64,000 bases of DNA, from the NCBI GenBank assembly GCA_019054805.1, contig JAHQIY010000005.1, forward strand, positions 4,137,501-4,201,500, given 5' to 3'. Shown one piece after another: positions 34,668 through 45,059 of the stretch. Every line of letters begins with the position of its first letter. Positions within the stretch are counted from its first letter, which is position 1. Source of the DNA: Brachionus manjavacas. Its lineage: Eukaryota; Rotifera; Eurotatoria; Ploima; Brachionidae. Below the pieces are notes generated by a model, which was given only the letters and a program-made list of their open reading frames with translations, did not search any database and was not told the DNA's origin. Both the position numbers and the translations under genes were made by a program.

Positions 34668-35995
34668 ATTATAATTGCCATTATTATTCTATATTAATAA
34701 ACGAAAAACGAACCACTACAATTTCTTAATGATAAATTTAAAAATCATTTTAATTTCCGAAATCAAAATCTAACTCTCTTTAAATATTTTATTTTTATTT
34801 CTTTCGCATTTTTTGATGATAAAATTAAATATTATTAAAGAATTCTACCTTAAGGTTAATTATTTAATTATGAAAAATTTCTTTTCAACGGATATTTATT
34901 TATAACCCTTACTATTTTTTTGTAATTTTTACTTAAATAATATTTAAATATTTTTTTAATTTATTAAATTGAATTTTTATATCCGGAATTTTGCTAGTTA
35001 ATTTTCGAAAATTGCAAAAAATTCGAAGCAAAATTAAATATATTAAATTCAAGAATATAGGTGAAAATAACTTGAATAAACTTTTTTAAATATGTTTGAA
35101 CAAATCAATATTAAAATTACAGTTGTTTTGAAGATTTTATTTTCAAATAATCCCCTCGTAAGAATTTTTTTAATCAATAAATTTTACTAAACTATTTTTA
35201 AACAAATTTAAATTTATCTTAAATTTTTTTTATTTATCAAAAAATAAATACTAAATCAATTAACGCCTATTCAGGCGATGTGTAAAATAAAGAATAAAAT
35301 AAAAATAATAAAAAAAAGGAAATAATAAGGAAAATTGAGTCAATAAAAATTTAGAAATACGATTTTTGATAATTTAATTTAAAGAAAAATAGTACTCAAC
35401 AAGAAAAAATAATTTCAGCATTATTTTGATTCAAAAAGAAAATTTATAAATAAATTATTGATTCAGATTTAAAATTTAAAAAGTTTTTTTTCATTTAAAT
35501 TCATTTGTAGGTTATTTTGAAATTTTTGAACAAAAATTACAGTACAAAAAGTAAAAACTTTATATTTTAAAAAAAGGTTTTGTAATCAGTAAAATATTGT
35601 TCAATTTGAACAAACGTATCTAAGCTCTGCAAAAATTGCGCAATTTTTTTGCATATTTTAAAACAAATTTTTTAATGGTATGTATTTTACAGAAAATTGC
35701 AGATAATATCAAGAATATCAATACCATTTGAATATCAAGTAGATTTCGAATGCGTGGATTCCGAAAAAGAAGCTATTATTATGTAGGAACAAAACAAAAA
35801 AAATAATTGGAATGCCTTTGATACTGATGATCATGAAAATGTAATTTATAAGCCGATGTAAAAAAATTTTTTTGTTTGATTATCAGATTAAATTAAAAAA
35901 AAAACAATAAATCAAGATAAATATAATGAAATTAAAATTTTAAGTAAAAAAAATAAAGGGACTAACCAGGAACTTACCCGGACGCCATAATGATT
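34668..35995. other. AT-rich spacer before the LTR retrotransposon
   Basis: No gene or strong repeat was seen. The four bases before the LTR (GATT, 35992-35995) recur after the 3' LTR (42151-42154). Confidence 0.5.
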
Positions 35996-36021
35996 TGTAA
36001 GCCGCGAGCTGTATGTATAAA

Positions 36022-36927
36022 GGCTTATATTTATCTTAGTACCAAAAAATAATTATTTAGAACCAAAAATTAATTATTTTTAATACCAAAAAATAAAAAT
36101 AAAAAATAATTATCTTAAAACCAGAATTAATTGCCTTTGAACCAAATAAAATCAATTAGTACCAAAACTAATCAATTAGTACCAGATTTTTTTAATAAGA
36201 AATTTAACTAATTTACTTGCTTTTATCTGACATAATGTACTTGATTAATAATTTAATGTACTTAACACATATGACACATATTATACTCACCTATACATCT
36301 CACAAAAATAATATTCTAATGTTGAATGTGTTTCCAGCAGTCGACATACCAGTGGAGGGTATCAGAAAAAAGGGCAGACCTAAAAAAGCAGCACCAGCTT
36401 TAACTCGTAATTCTGTTGTTCCTATGTTCGATTTAAATATAAATGTCCAAGATAATATAATCGAAAATCAATCAATGGAATTTAATGTTCAACAAGATCT
36501 TATTGAAAATATTCAAGATATAGAAAATCGATTACAATTACAATCTCCAAACATACCGCTTGAGTTTCAAGTAGATATAGTATTGACAAGTATTGATAAT
36601 CAACCAGCAAAAAAAAAGAGAGGACGTCCAAAAACAGTTATAGAAGAAGACGGTGTTGTACAACCATTAAAAAGAGCAAAAGGTCGTCCAAAAAAAACAA
36701 TTAATGATAATAATTGAAAAATAAAAGTTAATATATAAAATATAATTGTTTTTTTTCTTATCTTATGTTAATTTTTTATTTTTAAATTTTTTATTTTTGG
36801 TATTAAATAATTATTTTTTGGTATTTTATTATTTCTTTTGGTATTTTTCTGATTATTTTTTGGTATTAATGATAAATATTTTTGGTTCTAAATAATTATT
36901 TTTTTGGTACTAAGATAAATATAAGCC
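36022..36927. mobile_element. 906-bp inverted-repeat DNA transposon (MULE-like) inside the 5' LTR
   Basis: The ends are exact inverted repeats beginning GGCTTATATTTATCTTAGTA and continue as longer, less perfect arms. It is flanked by a perfect 10-bp target duplication TATGTATAAA (36012-36021 and 36928-36937). Both arms are built of repeated (G/A)TACCAAAAAATAATTATTTA-like words, probable transposase sites. Long inverted repeats with 9-10-bp duplications are typical of Mutator-like elements. No transposase domain is present, so it is non-autonomous. It carries one ORF with AT-hooks. Confidence 0.85.
36217..36717 (+). CDS. AT-hook protein encoded inside the nested DNA transposon (up to 166 aa)
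   Basis: Three AT-hook cores are visible: KKGRPKK (about residue 52), KKRGRPK (about 133) and AKGRPKK (about 155), separated by an acidic, Asn/Gln-rich stretch. AT-hooks bind the minor groove of A/T DNA, fitting the A/T-rich subterminal repeats of this element. The first 40 residues are hydrophobic and unlike the rest. An acceptor-like TTTCCAG at about 36333-36339 suggests the coding part may really begin there as a 3' exon. It could be the tail of a lost transposase or a cargo DNA-binding protein. No catalytic domain seen. Confidence 0.7.
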   Translation: MLLSDIMYLINNLMYLTHMTHIILTYTSHKNNILMLNVFPAVDIPVEGIRKKGRPKKAAPALTRNSVVPMFDLNINVQDNIIENQSMEFNVQQDLIENIQDIENRLQLQSPNIPLEFQVDIVLTSIDNQPAKKKRGRPKTVIEEDGVVQPLKRAKGRPKKTINDNN

Positions 36928-37340
36928 TATGTATAAATACAGCTTGCGCTTCATTAAATAAACACAGATTCTAGTTTTAAATTAAACTAAATAAAGAAGC
37001 TTACTAAAAAAAACTAACTTTCCATTCTCCTCCTCCTCCATTGCCCCCCAGTTTCACATTGGTGAAAGCGATCGTGCTTTGAGACGATCAAAATCGAAAT
37101 AGTAGCGAGAGGAACGATCAAGACAAGTAAGCTAGCAAGCAAAATGTGACTGCGTTTTTAAATTTGTAAAGCCAGTCGCGAGAGAATTAGCAAGAAAAGA
37201 TTGAGTTTTTAAGCGTGTAAAGCCAATTTATATCAAGAATACAAGTCAGCTGAGTTTTTTTAAACTGTAAAGCCAGCTTATTGTAAGTGGAAAAAAAAAA
37301 AAACTTTTCATCAAATTGAGAGAATTATTAAGCTTAAGTT

Positions 37341-37582
37341 ATGGCAAGAAAAGGATCAAACATTGTCTATGATGGCGAAAATATTAGCTTCAAAGAGTTC
37401 TACAACGCATTTGGGTATGATGCGTCGATGTACTTGTGGGACGAAGTCCAGCAAGCGAGAGCAATAGTGTTTTGCCTCGACGGTAAAGCCTTAGAAGCTT
37501 TCAATTAGCTGACGCAGGACAAAAAGAGAGACATTCAGCAAATTTTCAAGAACCTAGAGGAACTTTGCAAGTCATTACTTTA
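37341..37582 (+). pseudogene. gag: Gypsy gag remnant
   Basis: It opens with ATG at 37341 and contains ISFKEFYNAFGYDASMYLW and LDGKALEAF, typical of retrotransposon gag. It is interrupted by TAG at 37506 and ends at TAA (about 37580-37582). Further gag-like sequence (ELFNKAMPGLQIGF) follows in another frame near 37650-37720. No zinc-knuckle was found. Broken and not functional as read. Confidence 0.7.
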
Positions 37583-37762
37583 ACACGTTCAACACACGAA
37601 CAATTAAGTATGGCGAAGCAATACCAGCATTTTGTCACATAATAGAAGAATTGTTCAACAAAGCAATGCCAGGTCTACAAATAGGATTTCGGGAGCAACT
37701 CTTGAAGGCCAAATGTTGGAAACGATTAGCAGAAACCAGAAAGACACAAAACGTGAAATAGA

Positions 37763-40700
37763 ATGCAAACCGACAGGATCAATTACAGATATCAAAGCAA
37801 GAGCTCGAATTCAAACAGAAACACAGGCTACGCGAAAAAACCACAAGCTTATACAATTGAAGCGGAGGAAAATGCAAGTGACAGCGAAATGGAAGCACAT
37901 ACGATCTACTGCGAGAGCCTCAGTTGTAGAAGCGTTAAAAAAGCATATTTGACGAGAGAAGACATGAACGTTGAGTTAGACAAAAGCAAGCTTGAAGTAC
38001 CAATGTTGATTGATAGCGGAGTCACAGCATCGTTTATCAACATTAACAAACTGTGCCCGAAAATTGCAGATAAAATAAGCAAGTTTGTGAATGGAAAAAA
38101 CACTAAGAACGAATTTGGACTGAAAAGAATCGATTTAACGATGAAATCAGCTTTGAACTGTAAGTCCTTTAATTGTGCAATCGGCAAAGTGAAGCTAAGC
38201 ATTAACAAATGGAAAGGGGAGTACGACTTCATCTTTACCGACATAACAGAAAAAGCTATATTGGTAATGGATTTTCTCCAAAAATTCTATATCGTTTTCG
38301 ACTTTGGTTCAAAATCAATTACATTAGACGATAAAAGCGAAAAGCATCAAATTAACAACGTCAGCGAGACTGAGTCACAGAAGACTAGCAATGGTACGAT
38401 TTCGATCGATTCAAAGCGAGTTGTTAAAGCAAGGTGCGAGAAATTGATCAAAGTCAATGTTGGAGATACCGAAGCTAAAACTCAAGTAATTTTTGAACCA
38501 CAGCCGTGTTCTATTGCTAAGCTAGATCGCGGATTAGTTTGGGCAAGAAGTATTAACAAAGAAGCAAACGATGGCACTTAAGCGTTTTAAACCTTACTGA
38601 CAACGATGCAACCATCGAAGAAAAAACTGAAATAGGTTAGCTAGAAGAAGCCAAAATCTTGGAAGAAAAAGAAGATTCTCTAAAGCTGAAAAACGGCGAA
38701 ATTTATTGGCACAAAATCAAAATCGGTCACGACCTATCAAAGAAGCAAAAAAAGCTAATCCATGAACTCGTTGAGCGGCACAAGGACGTTTTTCAATGGT
38801 CGGAATTCGATACCGGTGCAACGAACCTTACCGAACACAGAATAGAGACCGGAGATGCTAAGCTAAAAAAACAAAAACCTTATCGTTTGCCACAAGCAGC
38901 GCAAGAGGAAGTCACACGGCAAGTAAACGAAATTTTGAGCAAGAACATTATTGAAGAAAGCAGGAGTCCTTGGTCCAGTCCGATTATCTTAGCAAGGAAA
39001 AAGAGCGAAGACGGCAAGCAAAAGTACCGATTCTGTATCGACTTTAGGAAGCTCAACGGTATTACGATCAAAGACGCTTACCCGTTATCGAGAATCGACG
39101 ACACGATAGACGCCTTAGGCGGTTCCAAATACTTCGCCACACTGGACATGGTAATATTTTGGCAAATACACTAATCAGGAAAAGACAAGGAGAAAACGGC
39201 ATTCATTACTAAAAACAAGCTATACCACTTCAACGTAATGCCGTTCGGTTTGAGTAACGCCCCGTCGACATTTCAACGGCAAATGGACAATTTGTTGCAA
39301 GGACTGTCATGGGTATACCGTCTAGTCTATCTCGACGACGTGATAGTCTTTTCGAGAGACTTTGGTGCTCATCTTTCCCGGTTAGAACAAGTTTTAACGC
39401 GTTTTAAGCAAGCAGGACTCAAGCTCAATCCAGGCAAGTGCCATTTTTTAAAAAGCAAGCTAAATTACCTTGGTTTATGAGGTAAAGACCATTTGCGAGA
39501 TGAAACCACTGAAAAGCAATGAAGAAATAAAGCGTTTTCTTGGCATTATGTCCTATTACAGGAGATTCATCGCACACTTCAGCTCAAAAGCATCATGCTT
39601 GTTCGACTTAACCAAATAGAAAGCAACATTTTTGTGGACAGACGAAACACAGTAAGCTTTTGAAAAACTCAAGAACCAACTAACTAAAGCACCCATATTA
39701 GTTTTTCCTGATTACAGACTAAATTTTGTTATTTATTGTGACGCATCCGTAGTAGGAATTGGAGCAGTCTTGACACAAGAAATTGACGGAATAATTCATC
39801 CAATCGCATTTGAAAGTAGACTACTAGACAAGCACGAAAGAAACTATTCCACAAGCGAGCGAGAAATGCTGGCGATTGTTTGGTCGTCGAAACATTTTAG
39901 AATATACATTTTTGGGAGGCATGTTTGATTCTTCACCGATCACAAGCCACTCAGCACGTAGGAAAAATCCAAAGAGCCAGACGGACGACTCTACAAGCTT
40001 TTCCTAAAACTCCAAGACCTAGATCACGAGATAATTTACTATCCAGGCATTTTAAATTAAACTGCAGACCTACGTTCTAGACCCAACGTAAAGATAAGCA
40101 AACTAGACGTCGGAGTCGATATCGACTGGGAAAAAGAACAACATAAAAACAAGCAACTCTCAGTAATCCTGATTGCCATAAAAACAAATAACAAGAACGA
40201 GCTAGACGAATTAGAGAAAAGCCAAACCTGGAAGCAATGCATAGAACGGTTGATAATCGAACAAGGAGCACTCAACTACTTGAACGGTCAAAACGAAGAA
40301 GCCGTAGTAGTTCCAAAACACTTAACCACACAAATTTGCAAGATTTATCACGATTCAATCACATCAGGTCACTAAGGATTCGAAAAGACCTTTAGAACAG
40401 TAGCAGCAAGGTTTTATTGGCCAAAGATGAAAAGCGAAATTTATGAGTATTGCCAAACATGCGACTCGTGTCAAAAGCTCAAACCGAAAACAAGCATGAA
40501 CAAGAGTCCTCTTATCACCATAACAATTTAAGGAGCTTGGGATTTAGTCTGTATAGACGTGGCCGGTCCGCTTAAAGTCACACAAGACGTTGACAAGAAC
40601 TTTTTCTTGGCAATAGACCATTGGTCAAAATACTGCATCACTGGTGCAGCGCCAAATATCACTACGCAATACTCTACATCGTTTGCAAAGAAAAAACAGA

Positions 40701-41035
40701 TGGATATTTTTGGAGCTCCTTACTCAATATTGGCAGACCAAAGAGGGAATTTCGAATCGAAAGAATTTGAAACGTTTTGCAAGGAAATCGGCATCAAGAA
40801 ACTGAGAACGACTAGTTACCATCCACAATGCAATGGCCTAGCGGAGCGTACGATAAAACTCACGACAATAAGTTGGAGAGGTGAAAAGTTTCAAAAAAAA
40901 ATTTATAGGACCTTACGAGATCGTTAGACAAATCAACGAGGTCAATTTCGAAATTATCAACCCCGTAACTAGAAAAATACAAGTCGTACATCGCAACAGA
41001 ATGCAAAAATATTTTAGCAGGTCTACGGCTTAAAC
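37763..41035 (+). pseudogene. pol: Gypsy pol remnant (protease, RT, RNase H, integrase)
   Basis: Domains in order: aspartic protease (MLIDSGVTASFI, about 38007-38040); reverse transcriptase (SPWSSPIILARKK, FCIDFRKLNGIT, MPFGLSNAPSTFQ, and the YLDD box in VYLDDVIVFS near 39330); RNase H (YCDASVVGIGAVL, YSTSEREMLAIVW); integrase with zinc-binding CQTCDSC, catalytic-core CIDVAGP, ADQRGNFESKEF and YHPQCNGLAER; and a C-terminal stretch ending VVHRNRMQKYF (about 41010). In-frame stops include 38638, 39172, 39617, 39653, 39926, 39959, 40058, 40373 and 40529. Frame changes occur near 38580, 39480 and 40890, the last in an A-run. Part of the integrase C-terminal region is deleted. Described as a dead copy. 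Confidence 0.88.
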
Positions 41036-41273
41036 AGTCGAAAGTTCGGACTTATATTGGCAAGACGACAAAGTCAAAATGGCCGCAAGAATCGCCCGAA
41101 TGAGACAGTTGAGAAACGCAGTCCAGCCTGGCGAAGAAGTTATTACTTTCGAGCAGACAACAGGAGCTCAAGCAAGTTCGAGAACGAACAGGTAACAAAT
41201 ACCGAACGAGCGAGCTGAGTTCAGCAGCTCGACCTTCGAGGACGCACATAATAAAATTGCAAGCGAATACAAG

Positions 41274-41354
41274 TGTGATCTTTGCGACTTTTGCGCCAAA
41301 TCAGCCGCCGGTCTCGCAGCACACACAAGAACAAGCAAGATTTATACACATAAA
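41274..41354 (+). pseudogene. C2H2 zinc-finger remnant at the end of the gypsy coding region
   Basis: KCDLCDFCAKSAAGLAAHTR matches the C-x2-C..F..L..H pattern of a C2H2 finger, with a second His after a slightly long spacer (SKIYTH) and then TAA. It lies about 240 nt beyond the integrase end. The frame upstream is broken. Some gypsy pol proteins carry extra C-terminal DNA-binding modules, so this may be one. Confidence 0.5.
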
Positions 41355-41671
41355 TAATTTATCCTAAGAAAAAACTATTTATTATTTAATTATTTATGTA
41401 TTTATTTACTTATTTTCACTTATTGTATTATTGTTTTATTTTAAATTTGATTACAGCAAGCGTTTCGCAAGTTAAAGCAAAAAACCCAATTTTTTTTTTT
41501 TATTGGAAAAAATTTAGTAACTAGCAAGAAAGCAGTTGTTTTAATTTTTGGATCATCTTATTGTGATCCTTCTCAAAAAAAAAAAAAAAAAGAAAGACAA
41601 AAAAAACACGTGGATAGAAATCCAAAGAAATAGAAAGGGAGGGACATCCCAAATGTTCCGAAAGAAGAAAC

Positions 41672-42000
41672 CTAATTCTTACCTTACTGAAAAGTAGGTC
41701 TAGGGAACTGGGGCTGTCGTTGCCCCTTTATGCCAGAAGAGAACCGACTTCTCTTCGAAGTACACCGGGTAGCTGTAATCGACCCGGAGTACATGGCCGG
41801 TTGGTTGCGACGACGACGTCCTCAACTCTTGAGGAGTCAGGACGCAGGACCCACAAAGTAAAATGCTACCTGAACAACAACAGCAAGAACGACAACAACA
41901 GAAAGAACGACAACAACCGGAGCCCGAGCCAAAGCAAGGACGAGAGCTCGCTCTCGTTATTGACGAACCGACACCCGAAGTTCCCGAGTAAGCGCCGAGG
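41672..42000 (+). pseudogene. Residual 3' coding sequence of the gypsy element
   Basis: GC-rich sequence with codon-like structure. In one frame FEVHRVAVIDPEYMAGWLRR, in another a Gln-rich PEQQQQERQQQKERQQPEPE ending at a TAA near 41991. The frame switch near 41860 suggests one broken ORF. Function unknown. The purine-rich CGCCGAGGGA just before the 3' LTR could be the polypurine tract. Confidence 0.4.
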
Positions 42001-42002
42001 GA

Positions 42003-42150
42003 TGTAAGCCGCGAGCTGTATGTATAAATACAGCTTGCGCTTCATTAAATAAACACAGATTCTAGTTTTAAAATTAAACTAAATAAAGAAGCTTACTAAA
42101 CAAAACTAACTTTCCATTCTCCTCCTCCTCCATTGCCCCCCAGTTTCACA
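42003..42150 (+). repeat. 3' LTR
   Basis: 148 bp, TGTAAGCC...TTTCACA, with TATAAATAC at about 42023 and AATAAA in CATTAAATAAACACAG. It differs from the reassembled 5' LTR by about two positions. Confidence 0.93.
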
Positions 42151-43110
42151 GATTTCATTTCATTATCCTACCTTTATTTAAATTAAAGTAAAATTAAAAT
42201 TTATAATAATAAAATACTTTCGAATTAAAGACTGAGCTTTATTGAATTTCTTATTTAGTTTTTATTTTGGATTCTACCAGTCAAATTGTTTTCAATAAAT
42301 TTTGTCTTTTGTATAATTCACTGATATTAATAGCAAAATAAAAAATTTTCTTTTTTTTAAATAAAAATTTTTTAATGATAGATTAATTAAAAAAAATTAT
42401 TAAAATTTTAATTTGAAATTGTTTTGCATTGATTATTCATTGAGTTCATTGATCGACCATCGATATGAAATTTAAATTCATGATTGACTGACTGTGTATC
42501 TAAAAACTAATTATAATCTTAATTTTAATAAGCTTTTAGAAAAAAATTGATATTAGTCTGAAACTTAAAAGTGCTAAAAAAATGAAAAATGGTGAAAACA
42601 ATTTTGGCCTTAAAAAAAGGACGTTCTGAATTTACACTGAATAATAATACTTTAAAAATTCAATCTTATCTTGTCAATCAAATTCAATCAAATTCAATCT
42701 TAAATATATTTCTTGGAATTTGTGAATAAGATATTGCGGAAAAAGGGAAGTTATTAGTGAATGGTGAAAATGAGTCACCAAGATGTACTTAAACCCTGTT
42801 CGCACTCTTGAATGCACTGAAATTCTTTTGTCTCTATTTAATTGAATTGATCAAATCTTCAATAGATTTTATTTTTTCAACTTTTATTTGTTTTCCTTTG
42901 TTAAACAAATAGTTTAAAATTTGTAAAATCAGTGACAATAAGTTAAGTTTTTAAATTGGTAAGATCAAGTAGGAATTAAGTAAGGATTAGGAATTGGCAA
43001 TTTTTAAGGTTATAATAAAATAAAAATAAAATTTTAGATAAAGATTAAATTAGTTGATTTTTAGCAAATGGAAGCAAAAAATCTGATCATTCAGTTTGAT
43101 CAAATGAATT

Positions 43111-43165
43111 AATTTTAACTAATATTTTTCTAATCTACAACATACCCGGACCCCTAAATCAGGAA
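43111..43165 (+). repeat. Direct repeat, copy 1
   Basis: It shares AATTTTAACTAAT, then TTTTCTAATCTACAACATAC and CCCTAAA.CAGGA, with 44321-44375, with a handful of mismatches. It may bound an old 1.2-kb insertion. Confidence 0.65.
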
Positions 43166-44320
43166 TTTTTTATGTAAAAATAACCTTTTCTTAAATACTT
43201 TACGAAAATGTACGTAAAAATTAGAACTTTATATTACTATAAATCAAGCAATTTATATACTTATCATTTCTCTTTGCTTAATTCCTTTTTGTATAACAAT
43301 GAATATGAACAAAAATGACGATTTTTAATAATTTTTCTCTTTTTTTTAAGAAAATTAAAATGAAAATTGAAAAAAAAATTAAGAAATTTTACGTAATTTT
43401 AGTAAAAAAACGAAAAAAAAAAATCGTTAAAAAAAACACAAATACAATGCAATTATTAATGATCCGACCAGACACAGTTTTTTTCAATGACTATTTTAAT
43501 TACCTAAGAATTAATAGCTCTTAAAGGAATATAGAATGAATATCTTTTTTATTAAACAATACCTTTTTTAAGTGATCGATATATCTTTTACATTTAAATG
43601 GCGTAATTGTTTTTTCAAATTCTCTAATAGCTGTAATGGGATCAAAATCGGATAAGACCATTGTTTTTCTTACAAAAACTTGTAGCTCATTTCATAAAAA
43701 TTCAATTTTCTAAAAAAAAGAGAAAAATTCCTAAAAATCGCCATTTTTTCAGTTTTTTAGGCCCTTTTTAAATTTGCTAAAATTTACGTAAAATCACGTA
43801 AAATTCCGTAAAATTTCGCAAAAACAGTTAATCATAGCAGTACAGTAGTTCGATTGTAGAATTTCTTCTCTCGAAAAAGTCGTAATGATTTATTTTCAAT
43901 TTTCAAATCAAACGATTCAACGTCTAAGAAATAAACAAAATCATTTAAATGTGTCCTTTTTTAATTTTATTTGATTTCTTTTCAAGTTCAAGTCCATTCA
44001 TTTTTATTTAATATTTTATTTTGAAGGATCCCTAGCTCGCTACAGGCTCGGTTTATTTTTTACAATTTAGATAATTTTTAGTGTTTAATAGTTTATAATT
44101 TGACTCTGTAAGTAGAAAATTGTCACTTTTCCAATTATTGAAATTTCTTAGAAATTTGTAATTTTTAAAATTTTAAATTATTTAGATGTGATGCATATTT
44201 CAAAGTAAAACATTGATAATATTCCTTTCAAGTGTCAATTATTTTTAGATGCATATTTACCCGTCATAAAATAAATAAAATCGTCATTAAAGATTTTTAT
44301 TTATTAATAGTTTAATTATA

Positions 44321-44375
44321 AATTTTAACTAATGGTTTTCTAATCTACAACATACCCGAATCCCTAAACCAGGAC
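44321..44375 (+). repeat. Direct repeat, copy 2
   Basis: Partner of 43111-43165, same orientation. After the shared part the two copies diverge. Confidence 0.65.
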
Positions 44376-45059
44376 TCTACCCCGTACCCTGTTTAATTTT
44401 TATACGACTTTCAATTTTCTTTTTATCTGACGATTTAATCATGACGGCTTAATATTTTACCATTATTTAACTCAAAAAATTATTATTTCTCTCTTTAATT
44501 AATTTAGAAAACTTTATGATAAAAAACATTACGATCTATAATAAATTAAGAAAAAAAAGTTTGTCTTTCTTCGTTTATTCTATTTGAAATTAATTAATAA
44601 TTGAATAAAAAAAATCCATTTTCATGTATCAAATTAAAAAATATTTTTATAAGCTGACAATTTAATGGAATAAATTTTTTGGAATATTCACACAACCAGT
44701 ATCTTAAAATAAAACATTTAAACTATTCAAAATGCCCCTTGAAAATTTAGTTTTTATCGGTTTGCAAATAATTTTTGAGTTAATTCCTAAAAATATTTCG
44801 TTTCCATGGAAACAAAATTAATAAATTTAAAAATCAACTCTTTTCTTTGTCAATAACAAAATTAATTTTTTATTCAGATAGTAAATTTATTTTCGCATAA
44901 AACTTCAATCTTTTGTTTTCCTTCGAGTCTGAAAAATTCCTTCTAATTAAGTAAATTTACACAGAACTTTTCGATTAAATAAAATTAATTAAAAAAAACG
45001 TTAATCGGATTTTACTTATTTTTGGGACTTAATACGTTTGCTCATGTAAAATTAATATC

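Larger units (their letters stand above)
35996..37058 (+). repeat. 5' LTR, split by a 906-bp DNA transposon
   Basis: It begins TGTAAGCCGCGAGC and ends CCCCCCAGTTTCACA. Without the insertion and one copy of the target duplication it is 147 bp. Immediately after it, TGGTGAAAGCG (37060-37070) could be the primer-binding site, since it starts with the TGG expected for a tRNA CCA end. Confidence 0.9.
35996..42150 (+). mobile_element. Ty3/gypsy-type LTR retrotransposon with nested insertion
   Basis: The 148-bp 3' LTR (42003-42150, TG..CA) matches the two halves of the 5' LTR (35996-36021 and 36928/36938-37058) with about one substitution and one indel. The internal part has the order gag-like, protease, reverse transcriptase, RNase H, integrase, which is the gypsy order. 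A GATT duplication flanks the element. The LTRs contain TATAAATA and AATAAA, serving as promoter and polyadenylation words. Near-identical LTRs indicate recent insertion, yet all coding parts are broken by stops and a few frame changes, so this copy cannot make its own proteins. GC content and codon use differ visibly from the surrounding A/T-rich DNA. Confidence 0.92.
42151..45059. other. AT-rich intergenic region with a 55-bp direct repeat pair
   Basis: No gene recognised. The ORF at 43315-43524 is almost all Lys/Ile/Phe and looks like chance. Two copies of TAATCTACAACATACCCG with flanking similarity lie at 43111-43165 and 44321-44375. Palindromic TTTACGTAAA-type words occur near 43190-43230 and 43780-43815. 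Confidence 0.55.

Noticed and set aside
40057-40275. Minus-strand ORFs within the gypsy pol region
   Set aside because: Antisense to the RNase H/integrase frame; no independent similarity.
43315-43524. 69-codon ORF on the plus strand
   Set aside because: Long Lys/Ile runs produced by A/T homopolymers; not protein-like.
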